Below, piece after piece: positions 1 through 10,703 of a stretch of 64,000 nucleotides of DNA. The position numbers and the translations under genes are program-made. The DNA is from Gnetum montanum (Eukaryota > Streptophyta > Gnetopsida > Gnetales > Gnetaceae). The stretch covers positions 74,144 through 138,143 of the forward strand of contig MNCI01022170.1 of the NCBI GenBank assembly GCA_015680685.1, in the 5' to 3' direction. The notes beneath the pieces were generated by a model, which saw only the letters and a list, made by a program, of their open reading frames with translations, did no database searches and was not told the DNA's origin. Each line of letters starts with the position of its first letter. The stretch's first letter is position 1.

Positions 1-460
1 ATGCAACCTTGGTTACCAAACGCTAATCATTGTTGGGATCACTAAGCGTAATGCATGTGCTCGAAGCGGTCGTACTGAGGCACTTAACTAGGAGAGAAGG
101 GTTGAGAGAGATTTAATGAACTAATAAAGCATTAAATGATAAACAATAAATAACAATAAATAAAAGTCCTATTTAGCCTATTCCATGCACTGCAAGGTTT
201 ATCTAAGAAGTTCGTCTTTATTGCCGTACACAAACATGTGTTCAAATACAATATTTGCTCAAATAAAGATCCGTTCACTTTGGAGCTCCTACTGCGGGCA
301 CATGGAAAATATTTTATCTCTGGAGGGATCAAACTGCTAGAGTTTTGCTACGGTCTAGGCCTAGAATGAGAAATAAGGGAGAGCCACCTCTTATTTATAG
401 ATTTGACAGTGCACTGCAATATCATGTACGCGATATCGCAGGGGAAGACACGATATCACA
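1..460 (-). mobile_element. Truncated Ty3/gypsy LTR (subfamily B), left window edge
   Basis: The sequence matches the R/U5 and U3 parts of the LTRs at 49131-49977 and 55484-56294 in the same orientation. Shared blocks include the AACGCTAATC block near the start, the GGCACTTAACTAGGAGAGAAG-like block near 81-103, a reversed TATA box (TTATTTATAG, about 389-398) and a GATATC cluster at about 420-460. Homology stops near 460, before the expected ACTCATCA end, so the U3 end is missing and no internal domain follows. The LTR starts to the left of the window. Whether it is a solo LTR or part of an element cannot be told. Confidence 0.75.
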
Positions 461-542
461 TACATGGAACACTCTAAGGGGCCCTTGGGTGGCCCTTAAG
501 TGGTAGAAAACCCATCATGGCTTGGTAGTACCAATCCAACAC

Positions 543-964
543 CACTTTGTAAGTCCTCTTCATACTACCCTCACTTAGAGAACTACATGGCCCTGATTCT
601 ACAGTGATCATAGGTATGTAGGCACCTAGGATTGGATAATTTTGGTGCGATGCCAAGTTGAACCTTGTACCATATCGTAAAGGGTTTGAGGGTGAGGTGC
701 CCCATGGTAGATGTATTATTCCCCTTCCACTAATGATGTCTACAAGGTTTCTTGTGTACTTATATGCATGGTCCTCATTTGGAGTTTAGTCATTCTCCTT
801 GAGGTGCATTCTCATTTATCAAGAAGTTGTTGTGCTGCTCGCTCCCATCCATGGGTTGCTTACTGATTAGAGGCATATTCCCCAGGTTTTTAGCCCCAAA
901 TCCATTGGATCTTTGGGAATTCCTTGGGGTGCCTGACAACGTCAGCGCAATGTTGTTACAGATG
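543..964. repeat. Repeat A, copy 1 (unclassified dispersed repeat)
   Basis: This segment is repeated in direct orientation at 5760-6178. Both contain TGTAAGTCCTCTTCATACTA, GAACTACATGGCCCTGATTC, GAGGTGCCCCATGGTAGATG and AGAGGCATATTCCCCA in the same order and spacing, with scattered substitutions. I recognise no protein domain, tRNA primer site or terminal motif. The copies are about 5.2 kb apart and flank element 1. They could be remnants of a long terminal repeat or a segmental duplication. Confidence 0.7.
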
Positions 965-2336
965 GTATTGGAGCATTTTTGTAATCATTTTGCAATAAGT
1001 GTGTGCCCCTTTTTGTGTTACACCATTAAGGTTGTTCTATTTATGGTCATTTCGAATATATATCTGGGTGATATAGGATCATATCCTTATGTGTTTTTGG
1101 AAGAGTTTCCTTAAGGTAAGATTTTAAGCTCTTCATTATGGGGTTGATATTACATTGTGAGCAATTGATGTATGTTGTTCTTCTAGAGGATGTATACAAT
1201 TACATTATGGTATTGTCCTCCATTGGTTTACTTGTGGTTAGACCAGTTGCAATTTTATTTTATATGGTAGAGGAGAGTTCTATTGGCAATAGATAGAATT
1301 ATTGTTGCTCGAGAAGCTCTTACCTTTGGTCTCCAGTGATTCATCTAGGATAAATTGGACATAGTCTTTACTTTGGTCTCCACTGGGATGAGATGTATCA
1401 AGATGGCATTGATTGAATCATGTAAGATGGAGGGCCTTTGGAGATGTTGGCTCCCAGGTACCTCAAGATGAAGGGCCTTTGGAGATGTGCGCCTAGTGAG
1501 ACTTGTTCTGGGTGGATTAAGATCATTGCCAGTAGACTTCGTATGTTCGTGTTTGCAATTGTATGTTCATCTAATTGTGTAGGTGTGTCTTCCTTGGTTG
1601 TGTTTTTAAATTCTACATGTGTGTTGCTTTCTTTGTGTATATCATTCGTAACACAAGGCTTTGTGCTCTACACAGTGTCATAACTTGTTGTTGGGATTGT
1701 TGAGGATGCATTTTGAGGCTACTTGTGCCATCTCAAGCCAAATGTTTGTGGTCCTTATTTTGATGACCTCTTATGCTTCGAGCATGATTGCCCTTATTGC
1801 AAACCTTTTGTGTGTTGTGCTCCTCATTTGAGCTTATTATGTTGCCCTTGGTTTTGCGGCATCACTTCTTTGATTGTTGACATTTCTTTGGCCATTTTGA
1901 TTTGGAGACCTTATGGAGTAAGTCATCCTATTGTTGGTTCTTATTAAGATGTCACCTCTCTTGATGAGAGTATTTCTTGTGGACACATCCTCTTCGATGT
2001 TGCACTTCATTGTGAGAATTGGAGCTTTGTCAAGACCTTTTATTGGCTAGACCTTTGTCTCCCTTCCTAGTTTCTTATTGAGATAACGAATCTCTATTGC
2101 CCATGCCTCTTATGAATTGTTGAGAGTTTGATCCTAGTGGGAACTAGTGTTAGTGGCTAGGAATGTTTTCTGTATACAAATCTTGAAATTTTGAGAGTGT
2201 TTCAGTTCTCTCTTTGGGTGTGTATCATGATATACTCTTTTGTGTGAGTGTATCTAATTGATCCATCAATGTTTTGCATGATTGATCTCTATGCGTGTTG
2301 TTGAGGTCTTGCTATTTATGATGTTGTGAGACTGAT
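965..2336. other. Non-coding AT-rich stretch, no gene seen
   Basis: Only short open frames without recognisable domains are present. A short imperfect direct repeat around GGGCCTTTGGAGATGT occurs at about 1430-1490. The sequence is probably old transposon-derived DNA, but I cannot assign a family. Confidence 0.5.
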
Positions 2337-2339
2337 ATG

Positions 2340-2500
2340 ATGTTTTGGCATGAGCATTTAAGTGTGACTACTTGGTAACCCAGTAGTGTACCTAGGATCT
2401 ACGCTTGGTAATCCCAGTAGTAGTTGTGCACGAGGTTCAAGATGTGTACAGATGATTAAGGTATGAATACTCATCGCACTTAGGCTAGTTTAGACTCTCT
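2340..2500 (+). repeat. LTR R/U5-derived module, isolated fragment
   Basis: On the plus strand this contains CTTGGTAACCCAGTAG, then CTACGCTTGGTAATCCCAGT, then GTGTACAGATGATTAAGG and CTTAGGCTAG. The same blocks occur in the same order on the minus strand in the extra segment of the LTR at 63557-63860. A shorter version is in element 1's LTR at about 3117-3200. It is a detached piece of the U5 region of this Ty3/gypsy family. Confidence 0.6.
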
Positions 2501-2749
2501 CCTCCCATGTCCCATTAGCTTAGCTCTCTCTCGCTTTTCCTCTTAGCTTAGATCATGCTTGATGATTGTATATGAGGCTGATGTGCTAATCATGTTCCTG
2601 CTAACTTCTCTTGTTCTAAGCTATTATCTTAGTCTTGCAAGCAACACAGGTACAAAGATGCGGCCAGTGGTGACCTCAATTGATTCTATAAACACTATGT
2701 CTATGGGGAAGATGTGTGCTCTTGAGGCCTTCATGAATTGGTTACTTGG

Positions 2750-3636
2750 TGATGAGACGTGATATCGCATGGGCCGCGATATCGCGTTGTCCCCTGCGAT
2801 ATCGCGTACACGATATTGAGGTGCACCATCATATCTATAAATAAGAGGCGACTCTCCCTTGTTTCCTCATCCTAGGCTAGACAGTAGGGAAACTCTGGCA
2901 GATTGATCACTCCAGAGATAGAATATTTTCCATGTGTCCACAGTAGGAGTCCTAAAGTGAATAGATCTTTATTCGAGCAACATTATACCTGAACACAAGT
3001 TGTGTATGGCAATAAAGATGAACTTCCTGGATAAACCTTGTAGTGCATGGAATAGGATTTTATTTAATGTTATTTATTGCTTTCTCTCTCACCCTTATCT
3101 CCTAGTAACGCGGAATGAGTATGACTTGATTACGAGCATTTAAGGATGTGTACGGATGATCAAGGAACGAATGCTCATCATACTTAGGCTAGATTAGATT
3201 CTCTTACCCTTTCCTCCTAGTTAAGTGCCTTAGTACGACCACTTCGAGCACGTGCGTTACGTGTGGTGATCCCAGCAATGATTAGTGTTTGGTAGCCACA
3301 GTTGCATCGGTTCATGGTGTGTACGGTAAGTGGGAACGGATGCTGACACTAGGTAATTTAGACTTAGTTCATTAGTTAGAGTTAGCAATTAGTTTCTCAA
3401 CCCTTCACCTTGTTAGCATATGAGACATAAAACATAAAAGACCATAAAAATCATATACCTTAGACTTACTTAACCATACACCGTGACAACTACAAGTAAG
3501 TCTGGGAGGACAATGAATGGTTAACCTTAAGTGTTCCATGAGGCGTGTAGGCACTTAGTCTACGGAGTTCAACCAGATCGCGCATGCTACGCTCATATTC
3601 GTATGGTTGAGTGTAGGGGTACCTCGCCACTCATCA
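2750..3636 (+). repeat. 5' LTR of element 1
   Basis: It starts TGATGAGACGTGATATC and ends CGCCACTCATCA, immediately before the primer binding site. The ends form the short inverted repeat typical of this family. The U3 part carries the GATATC array and TATA box. The R/U5 part carries a short copy of the GTACGGATGATCAAGG module at about 3147. Confidence 0.85.
2758..2843 (+). promoter_or_regulatory. U3 promoter of element 1: GATATC palindrome array and TATA box
   Basis: Three GATATC cores and one GATATT, mostly within longer CGCGATATCGCG-like palindromes, lie within about 60 bp. A TATA box (TATAAATA, 2836-2843) follows, then AGAGGCG. The same layout recurs in every LTR of this family in the window. 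A role as a binding-site cluster for a dimeric regulator is inference. Confidence 0.6.
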
Positions 3637-3637
3637 T

Positions 3638-3655
3638 TGGCGCTGTTGTTGGGGA
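3638..3655 (+). promoter_or_regulatory. Primer binding site (tRNA-Asp type), element 1
   Basis: TGGCGCTGTTGTTGGGGA begins 2 nt after the LTR end. It matches the complement of the 3' end of plant tRNA-Asp (TGGCGCCGTTGCCGGGGA) at 15 of 18 positions. All three mismatches are C to T, as expected from decay of methylated cytosines. Confidence 0.8.
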
Positions 3656-3779
3656 CCAAGTGTTTGTGTGCTAAATAGAACATAGGATATTACTCACATT
3701 GTTGGGAGCTTTAACGAACCTTAGGGTTAATCAAATAAGAAAAATTGTATAATGGTAATTAGCACACCGATAGATAACA

Positions 3780-5735
3780 ATGTCTTCTTCTCACAAGAGC
3801 ACTTCACCTAGGGATAATACAAAGGACAGTCAGCAATCAAAAACACATAACCTAAATCAGCCGGTGCCTCAACAATATAAGTTGACATATACTCATCCTG
3901 ATGAGTATATCCCCAACTTTACTTTTATTCTCCATCAGGAAAAACAGATGCACTGGAGAGATTTGTAAGGTAACATCGTGTTACCTCCAGATCGATCAAT
4001 CCCGAACATGCTTCTCTGTGCGTTGGCACAGATTAGCATGATAGAATTATACACAGAATACATTGCAGAAGACTTTGATTGAAGGGATTACAATCCCACA
4101 ACTTTATAACGTATGAGGAACTCAAGGCAGGAGAGTCAACATACACTGTTGTTGAGGCCAACTTTCACCCACGCTGGGCATGGGGCCTTGCTTANCTGTT
4201 TAAGGGCAAAGAGGTCCCACACATCCTTAGTGAAACTAGAGATGGTGAACCACTTATAACTGGTTTGCTATCAAGAGATGTTCTCCCTCTTAATGAAAGT
4301 GAGGAGGTGGGGTATTAGAACCTACACTCAACAATACATAACCCCGGTTCTGATGCCCATGAACACCAACTATTCATAGAGGGAACAACAACAAATGACA
4401 AGGATGGGCACTTAGATCGTCATCACAATTGGCGCCGAAGCCACAGAAGAGAAGGTAAGAAACATCGCCACGACGATGGTTCTCCTTCTTCTTTCCCTTC
4501 ATCTCATCACTCACCCTCTCCTTCCACATCTGGGTGCAATCATGATGAGCATAATGGAGGGGATAAAAGTAAGAAAAATGAGAGACCTCGATGAGAGAGT
4601 CGAGAGAGAGGATAAGGGCATGAACGAGGAAAGTAGGGAACAATGAAGACATCACAGGCATCATGAAAGAGATGATCATACATCACAGGCATCATGAAAG
4701 AGATGATCATGATGAGCCCCTTCTTGCAACCCGAAGCATGCTCGACATAATGGAGGTAGTAAGAATCCCAACAAGGCATTTAAAAGATAGTCGGATCAAG
4801 CGTTTAGACATGAACAACATCCCACGATTTGAAGGGGGATACAACACAGATCCGCAGCATCATTTACAGGCATTCCACGATGCCTGAGCCTTGCAAAATA
4901 TAGAGAACGAGTGGTAGAAACTAAAGTTGTTTCCTATGACACTCATCAAGGAAGCAGAGAGTTGGTATCGGTCCTTGGAACCGAAAACCATTAGGAGGTG
5001 GAGTACGATGTTAGAACTCTTCAACGATAAGTATCAAACGTACTACAGAGTGTCTAACTTGTGTAAGCAAATCCAAGGATGGAAGTAAGGTATTCATGAA
5101 CCCTTGGATGCTGCCATGGCCCAATACTACACATTGTTACATCATTGCCCGGGCCATGGTTATGCACAGCAGGATCAACTCCGCCACATCGTAGATGGGC
5201 TAAGGTATGAGACTAGGAGAACCCTTGGAACTGATGCCCAAGGGTGATTATCAGAACTTAGATCCCATGAAGTTCATAGATTGTTGGAGCAAGTAGCAAA
5301 AGAAGAAGGGGAGCTACGAAAAAGGGAAAGTGCAGAAGAATACAACCGTGATCCCTCTCTTCGAAAGAAGGGCGTGAGATTTTGCGATGAAGAGGATGAG
5401 TCACCAATTGAAGAGTTGGTGAATAGGAAAACCTTGTCATTTCAAAAGCTAATAATAGAAGTAGCGGTTAAGGTAGAAGAAGTGTGGGGCTCCTTAGACA
5501 GTAAAATTGAAACTGTCCTTAAGATTGTAGAAGATTCTAAGGAGGAACGAAGTAGTAACAAAGGTAAGACAAAGTGGAGAGATTTAAGCCCTACACGTGA
5601 CAAGGGTAAGGGAAAATTTACTATCTTTGATGAGGTTGTGGAATCAGACACAGACAATGACGGTGGATGTGAGATCTACTATTATGACCATCCTAAGGGA
5701 TGTTGTCCAATAATCTCACATCTGCAAGAGCTAAT
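3780..5735 (+). pseudogene. gag pseudogene of element 1
   Basis: The start codon is at 3780 (MSSSHKST). A conserved N-terminal block follows with DEYIPNFTFILHQ and GNIVLPPDRS, then a basic Ser/His/Arg-rich linker. The capsid-like core (about 4740-5280) has the family's HHLQAFHDA, then ESWYRSLEP and DKYQTYYRVSN motifs. An acidic segment and a Cys/His motif (CEIYYYDHPKGCC, 5664-5702) come last. In-frame stops interrupt it repeatedly, for example after residue 62. Related to Pfam-type retrotransposon gag proteins of plant gypsy elements. It does not encode a full product. Confidence 0.8.
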
Positions 5736-5759
5736 AGCAAGACTTCCTCTTGTTGCACC

Positions 5760-6178
5760 CCTCTGTAAGTCCTCTTCATACTATCCTCACTTGGAGAACT
5801 ACATGGCCCTGATTCTACGATGGTCATAGATATGTAGGTATCCATGACTAGATAGTTTTTGTGTAGTGCCAAGATGAACCATGTACTAGATCGTGAGGGG
5901 TCTAGGGGTGAGGTGCCCCATGGTAGATGCATCATTCCCCTTCTACCAATGACATTTATAGGTTTGCTTGTATACTTGAATGCACAATCCTTGTTCAGAG
6001 TTTAGTCATTCTCCTTGAGGTGAATTCTCATTCATCAAGAAGCTATTGTGCTGCTTGCTCCCCATCCATGGGTTTCTTGCTGATTAGAGGCATATTCCCC
6101 AAGTTTTTTGCCCCAAATCCATTGAATCTTCAAAAATTCCTTGGGGTGCCAGACAACATCAGGGCAACATTGTTACAC
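5760..6178. repeat. Repeat A, copy 2
   Basis: This is a direct copy of 543-964. It ends at 6178 with TTGTTACA, exactly where eIF(iso)4E homology begins. Copy 1 continues past the matching point into unrelated sequence. The junction therefore marks a breakpoint in either the repeat or the gene fragment. Confidence 0.7.
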
Positions 6179-6707
6179 ATACAATGTTCAACCAAAGCTG
6201 GTCAAGGACTTGTTTGTTGGGATTATTTGTAAAAGATCACTTTCCATCGTAAGCACAAGCAGGATCTTCCCATTTCGGCTCAATATCATCCTTGAAAAGA
6301 TGAAAATCCACTCCTGCAGGTAGTTTGCTAGGTAGAAAGAGATTGTTGTACAAACTGCAATAATCCAAGAAACCCCAAAAAATTCAAAATTTACATAAAA
6401 AGGATATGCCATTTAAATCAAAGATCCTAAAACAAAACAAAAATAATAAATATGAAGAAAGATGAATATCTTCCCACATATTTCACCAAATTATTTATGC
6501 TTTGTTGCGTGCAAATAGAAATGACATCTTTAAAAATTATACTGCTAGATAGTGATTGCAATTACACATTCCTTAAAATGGTTATTGACTAAATATCTAG
6601 AATCTAAAAAAGATAAATCAAAAAATTTTCTTAAAAGGAACATAAATGTAGTAGTATCTTTCTTTTAGAAATTTTTTTTGAAAAGAATATATGGCATGAA
6701 TCCTATG
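6179..6707 (-). pseudogene. eIF(iso)4E gene fragment (exon 2 + part of intron 1), pseudogene
   Basis: The segment aligns over its whole length with 46753-47281 of the intact gene in the same orientation. Exon 2 corresponds to 6183-6354, with the same 172-nt length. Its translation keeps [21 protein letters not shown] and [10 protein letters not shown] but has a TGA in place of the Trp of GGKWS. The splice acceptor (ctgcag) is altered to ttgcag on the gene strand. It keeps WEDPACA, the usual plant residue, where the intact gene has WEDLACA. Retained intron sequence shows that it is not a processed copy. Exons 1 and 3-5 are absent. Confidence 0.88.
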
Positions 6708-6786
6708 AAGGAAGCAAATAGATATGTGATTCGAACATTATTGGCTCTGCAAACTTACTTTCATCAAGGCGGCTTCAATCTTTAGG

Positions 6787-6925
6787 CTATGCATAGGACA
6801 AGGAAAGGTTGGGAAATTTGTGAAATCATGATTTTTTGTCTTTGGGTTATGCACAGGATGGGAAAAGGTTGGGAGATTTGTGATATTGTGATTTTTGTCT
6901 TTGAGTTATGTGTAGGACAGGGAAA
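6787..6925. repeat. Tandem repeat, 60-bp unit, about 2.3 copies
   Basis: Units start TATGCATAGGACAAGG, TATGCACAGGATGGG and TATGTGTAGGACAGGG at about 60-bp spacing. Each is followed by AAAGGTTGGGA and TTTTTGTCTTTG where complete. No coding function is seen. Confidence 0.75.
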
Positions 6926-7050
6926 GCTTCTTCAATTTTTTGACCATTGCATTGCATTCTTGAGGATTACTGCTCCATTTTTCTAACCATTTATGTCATG
7001 GGATTACTCCTCTGTGGGCAAGACTGACTCTAGTTTGTTACTATCCTGGT

Positions 7051-7886
7051 TGCTAGATTCTTTAATATAAGGTTGTTGGCTTGTCAGTATCATGGCTACG
7101 ATGGTGATTTGCTCTTCTATAGCTAGGCACCTCATTCTAAGTGGCACAATGCTTTTTTATTGAGGTGTGGGGTCATGATTGAGTGTTGATTGGTTTGGTG
7201 CCTATTTATGCCTTTTTCCCTTCAATGAACAGGCTTCTTGATGAGTTTATTTTTTTTTTCTTAATTCACTTTTTACTCTAACTCCCTAGAGCATTTGGGC
7301 TGGGGTCCAATGGGGTCAGTCTATTCCTTTTTCTTATTTTTGTTTTTTTTTTCTTAATTCACTTTCTACTATGATTCCCTGGAGCATTTGGGCTAGGGCC
7401 CAATGGGATCTATTTGTTTCTTTTTCTTATTTTTGTTTTTTTCTTAATTCACTTTCTACTCTGATTCCTTGGAGTGTTTGGGTTGGGGCCCAATGGAGTC
7501 TGCATGACCCAATGGGCTGCCAGATTCTTTGACAGAAGGCTATTAGCTTGTTGGTATCGTGGCTGCAGTGATGATTAGCTCTTCTGTTGCTAGGCTTATT
7601 GTTCTAAGTGGCATAGTTGTTTCTTGTTAAGGTGTGGGGCTATGCTTAAGCACTGATTGGTTTTGGTGCCTGTGTCTGCCTCTTCACCTTCAGTGAATAA
7701 GCTTCTCAATGAGTCTATTTTTTTTTCTTAATTCACTTTCTACTCTGATTCCCTTGAGTGGTTGGGTTGGGGCCTAATAGGATCTATCTATTTCTTTTTT
7801 TTGTTTTTGTTTTTTCCTTAATTCACTTTCTGCTCTAATTCCTTGGAGCACTTATGTTGGGGCCCAATGGGGTTTGCATGACCCAA
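7051..7886. repeat. Nested tandem repeat upstream of the LINE (467-bp unit with 80-95-bp subunits)
   Basis: A 467-bp unit beginning TGCTAGATTCTTTAATA at 7051 recurs at 7518 as TGCCAGATTCTTTGACA. Within each unit a subunit of about 80-95 bp repeats: CTTAATTCACTTT..., then GAGCATTTGGG and GGCCCAATGG. It occurs three times in copy 1 (7260, 7353, 7443) and twice in copy 2 (7737, 7817). The array ends just before the first LINE ORF, so it may be part of the LINE 5' UTR. Confidence 0.75.
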
Positions 7887-7899
7887 ACTCTCTTCTGAT

Positions 7900-10703
7900 G
7901 TTGGAGGAAAAAACAAAAAATAATGGACTCCTCCAACAATAATTCATGATGAAGGAAAATAATGGACTCCTCCAAGAACAATTTGCAACCCATGAAGAAT
8001 GAAAATACTACAAATATGGATGCTAATGACAACATATTACATTTTGACTTTACCAAAAACACCTTTGATAAAACCTTGCAAACCTCCACTCATCTTTATG
8101 CAATTGGCTTTTTCATTGGTAGGATTCCTCTTGCCTAAGTTTTTCAAGAGTAGGTTAAAAAGTTATAGGAACCTCGAAACATTAGATTAACCCTGGCTTT
8201 TAATCTTACCATAGGGTTTTTTTTTCTTTTCAAACCAAGGCTATGGCAAATTTTATGAAATAACAGTCTATTTGGAATGTTTATGGCTCCTTTTTAGTGC
8301 TTCAACCCTGGAAGGAGGATTTTGACCTGAAAAGAGAAAGCAAAATTATTTTGCCAATCTAGATAAAATTTTTAGGACTCCTATCATACTTTTTTCTACA
8401 TGTTGACATTCTTTTTGTGTAGATTGGGGAGGTTATGGTATGAAGTCCTTTTTAGATTTCTATCCGAGACCAACTCGGTGAGTGTGTGTCAAAATTGATA
8501 TGCAAAAACAATGACCCAACTCATTGGAATTTAATGTGAAAGAAAAGACTTTTGTACAAAATATTTCATATCTTATGCTTCCAAATCCTTGTTATTATTG
8601 TCTTGATCCTAATCATTGGAAAGATTAATGTGCAAATCTACTGACCAAGATTGAAGCTAATAGAATTTTAGTAGACCATGTTAGTAAAGAATTAAACGAA
8701 TAAAAATATACCTAAGGATATAGGTAATGATACTGTTGAGGTGCACCCCTCGACTAATCCTTCTTCTTTAGACCCCAAGATGATAGATGCGGAAGACATG
8801 AATATTGAGGCTACCAATGCTACTAAAAATCTTCTTAACCGTAAAGGGTCTCTAAAAGATGCTACTAGTGGTTGGGAGCAAGTTACCTGAAAATATTATG
8901 CCTCAATCACACATGATAGTCCTATCTTTAACTATTTCCATAAAGGATACCAATCCTCGATTGTTGCTAATGCCAACCAGTTTGCTAGCAAAAGAATAAG
9001 TGCTTTTTGTCCTTTAGTGAATAGCTTCAAGTCCATGAATTCTTTTAAAGCTTTAGTAGTTGAGGGAGATCCTCCTTCCTTTTTCCATCCACAATGAAGT
9101 GTCTCTCATGGAATGTTAGGGGACACTTGGATCCTTGTAGAAGATATATAGTCCAAGATTATATTCATAGGCATACCTTAGATGTTGCATGTATTCAAGA
9201 AATTAAAATCCAAGGATTTCATCTTCAAACTTGTTGTAAGAGTATTTTTCCCAATAGTTATTTTGTATATTCTCACCATGAGCATGGTAAAGGGGGAGCT
9301 ATAATTCTTCTTCACAATAAGTGGCAGGAGTTGGTTATCAACCATGGTTGTGAAGATTTAGGGCATTATTGTTGGGTTTAGTTATAATATGCTAATGAAA
9401 TCTTGGGGTTCGTTTCCATTTATGCTCCTTGTAGCCTGAATGACTAGAAGCTTTTTTGGAATTCACTTGGGAACAACTTGTCTATAGCTAATTGGATCAT
9501 TGTAGGAGACTTTAATATGATAGAGCATTTAGAGGATTAGTTTGGAGGTTAGAGAGATGGTTTAAACAACAGTGAGCTTTCCTTTTGGCTTTCGTTGAAG
9601 AGCAAATTGAATTTGCAAGAAGCTAATGGAAATTACCCCTCTTCTAGTACTTCTAATTGGTTTACTTGGAGCAATGATAAACATAAAAACTCCTACATTT
9701 CTTCTAGGCTGGATTGGGTCTACATGTTTGCAAATGCCTCTATTCAATTTACTACCACCAATAGTGCTCATGTTCAAGTAGATTATACCCAAGTTCTGTC
9801 TTATCATTATCCTACTCACTTTTCTCTTTCCCTTTCTGGCTACTCCTGCTCTTTCAACAACCTTTATATTTTTAACACTACCTTTCTTCGTAGTAGCTCC
9901 CTATGCTCTTTATTGATGCAAATATGGAATTTGCATCCTAAACCCCTTGGAGAAGATAGTTGGATTGATTGGTGGACTAATGCTTGTACTCACCTACAAT
10001 GGTTTTCCAAACATGCAAGTAGATTGGTGGCCTCTCAACTAAATTCTCATAAGTATAACCTTCATAAGGAAATCTCCTTATTACAAAATGCTAATAATAG
10101 AGGTGAAGCTACTAAGGCTCAACTCTATCGTTTACAAATTGCCAAGGAGAATATGCGTATTATGGATTAATATGAAGCTAGAGGTGCTCACCTTTGTGCC
10201 CATCTTTATTGGCTTCATATGGATTACCATGCTACTAAGGACTTTTTTTTGTGTCCTCAAAGGGGTACTCTTGTCCCCTAAAATCCTAGCTATTCAAGTC
10301 AATGATAATATCTTTACTTCTAAGACAGACATCTTACAAGCTTTCTTTGATTTTTACTTTAGTACTTTTTGTAAAGAAGATATTGATCCCATTGCAGTTA
10401 ATACTTGCATAGGAGTTATTACTCCTTTTAATCATTACATCTTTGGTGATGCTACTCTTCTTTCTAAACAAGATCTTGGTAAGGCTCTTTAACAACTTCA
10501 TGATGACAAAGGCCTTTGTATAGATGATCTTCCTATAGAATTTCTCAAGAAATCTTGGCCCACTCTTTAAGATACTATATATAGTATGTATTAGAAAGCT
10601 CTTTGGAAAGGTTCTTTTGGAAAAGTAATCAATGCTGGTATTATTATGCTTCTAGCCAAGTCAAAAGATCGTATGTGCATTAGGAACTAGCACCTTATCA
10701 CTT
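7900..10703 (+). mobile_element. Degenerate L1-type LINE, truncated in the reverse transcriptase
   Basis: The order is typical of plant L1 elements. A degenerate ORF1 comes first, with a GSFLVLQPWKEDFDL-like block near 8288-8330 (DUF4283-type) and a CCHC knuckle (CYYCLDPNHWKD, final Cys intact after a stop codon) near 8592-8630. ORF2 starts at 9094. It ends inside the early RT motif (ITLMS) at 10703, where the LTR of element 2 begins. Many stops and frameshifts are present. No 3' end or poly(A) is present, and the missing part is not found on the far side of element 2. Confidence 0.85.
9094..10703 (+). pseudogene. LINE ORF2 pseudogene: AP endonuclease and start of reverse transcriptase
   Basis: The endonuclease domain begins MKCLSWNVRG, with the catalytic-site motifs SWNVRG, CIQEIK, VSIYAPC and VGDFNM readable across frames. 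The last motif, normally SDH, reads SYHYP, so the catalytic Asp-His pair is damaged. The sequence runs on through the linker (KDFFCVLKG-like, ILAIQVNDN) to RT motifs GIIMLLAKSKD and HLITLMS, then stops at the LTR. Stops occur for example after GHYCWV. No RT catalytic FADD box is present. Confidence 0.85.

Larger units (their letters stand above)
2750..5735 (+). mobile_element. Element 1: truncated Ty3/gypsy retrotransposon (5' LTR + gag only)
   Basis: The order is a 5' LTR of 887 bp (2750-3636), a primer binding site, and a gag region with stops and one ambiguous base at 4195. Homology to elements 4 and 5 ends at about 5735, shortly after the gag Cys/His motif. There it meets a short unknown stretch and repeat A copy 2. 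No protease, pol or 3' LTR follows, so the copy is incomplete and could not move even with help in trans. Confidence 0.85.

Noticed and set aside
827-1114. 95-codon open frame in repeat A
   Set aside because: The matching frame in repeat A copy 2 is shifted and interrupted, so there is no sign of coding constraint.
7051-7886. CRISPR-like regularly spaced repeats
   Set aside because: Long imperfect tandem units without unique spacers, in a plant genome.
9595-10170. 191-codon open frame that could be taken for a host gene
   Set aside because: It is the downstream part of a LINE endonuclease domain and linker, in the same frame as ORF2 after a stop.
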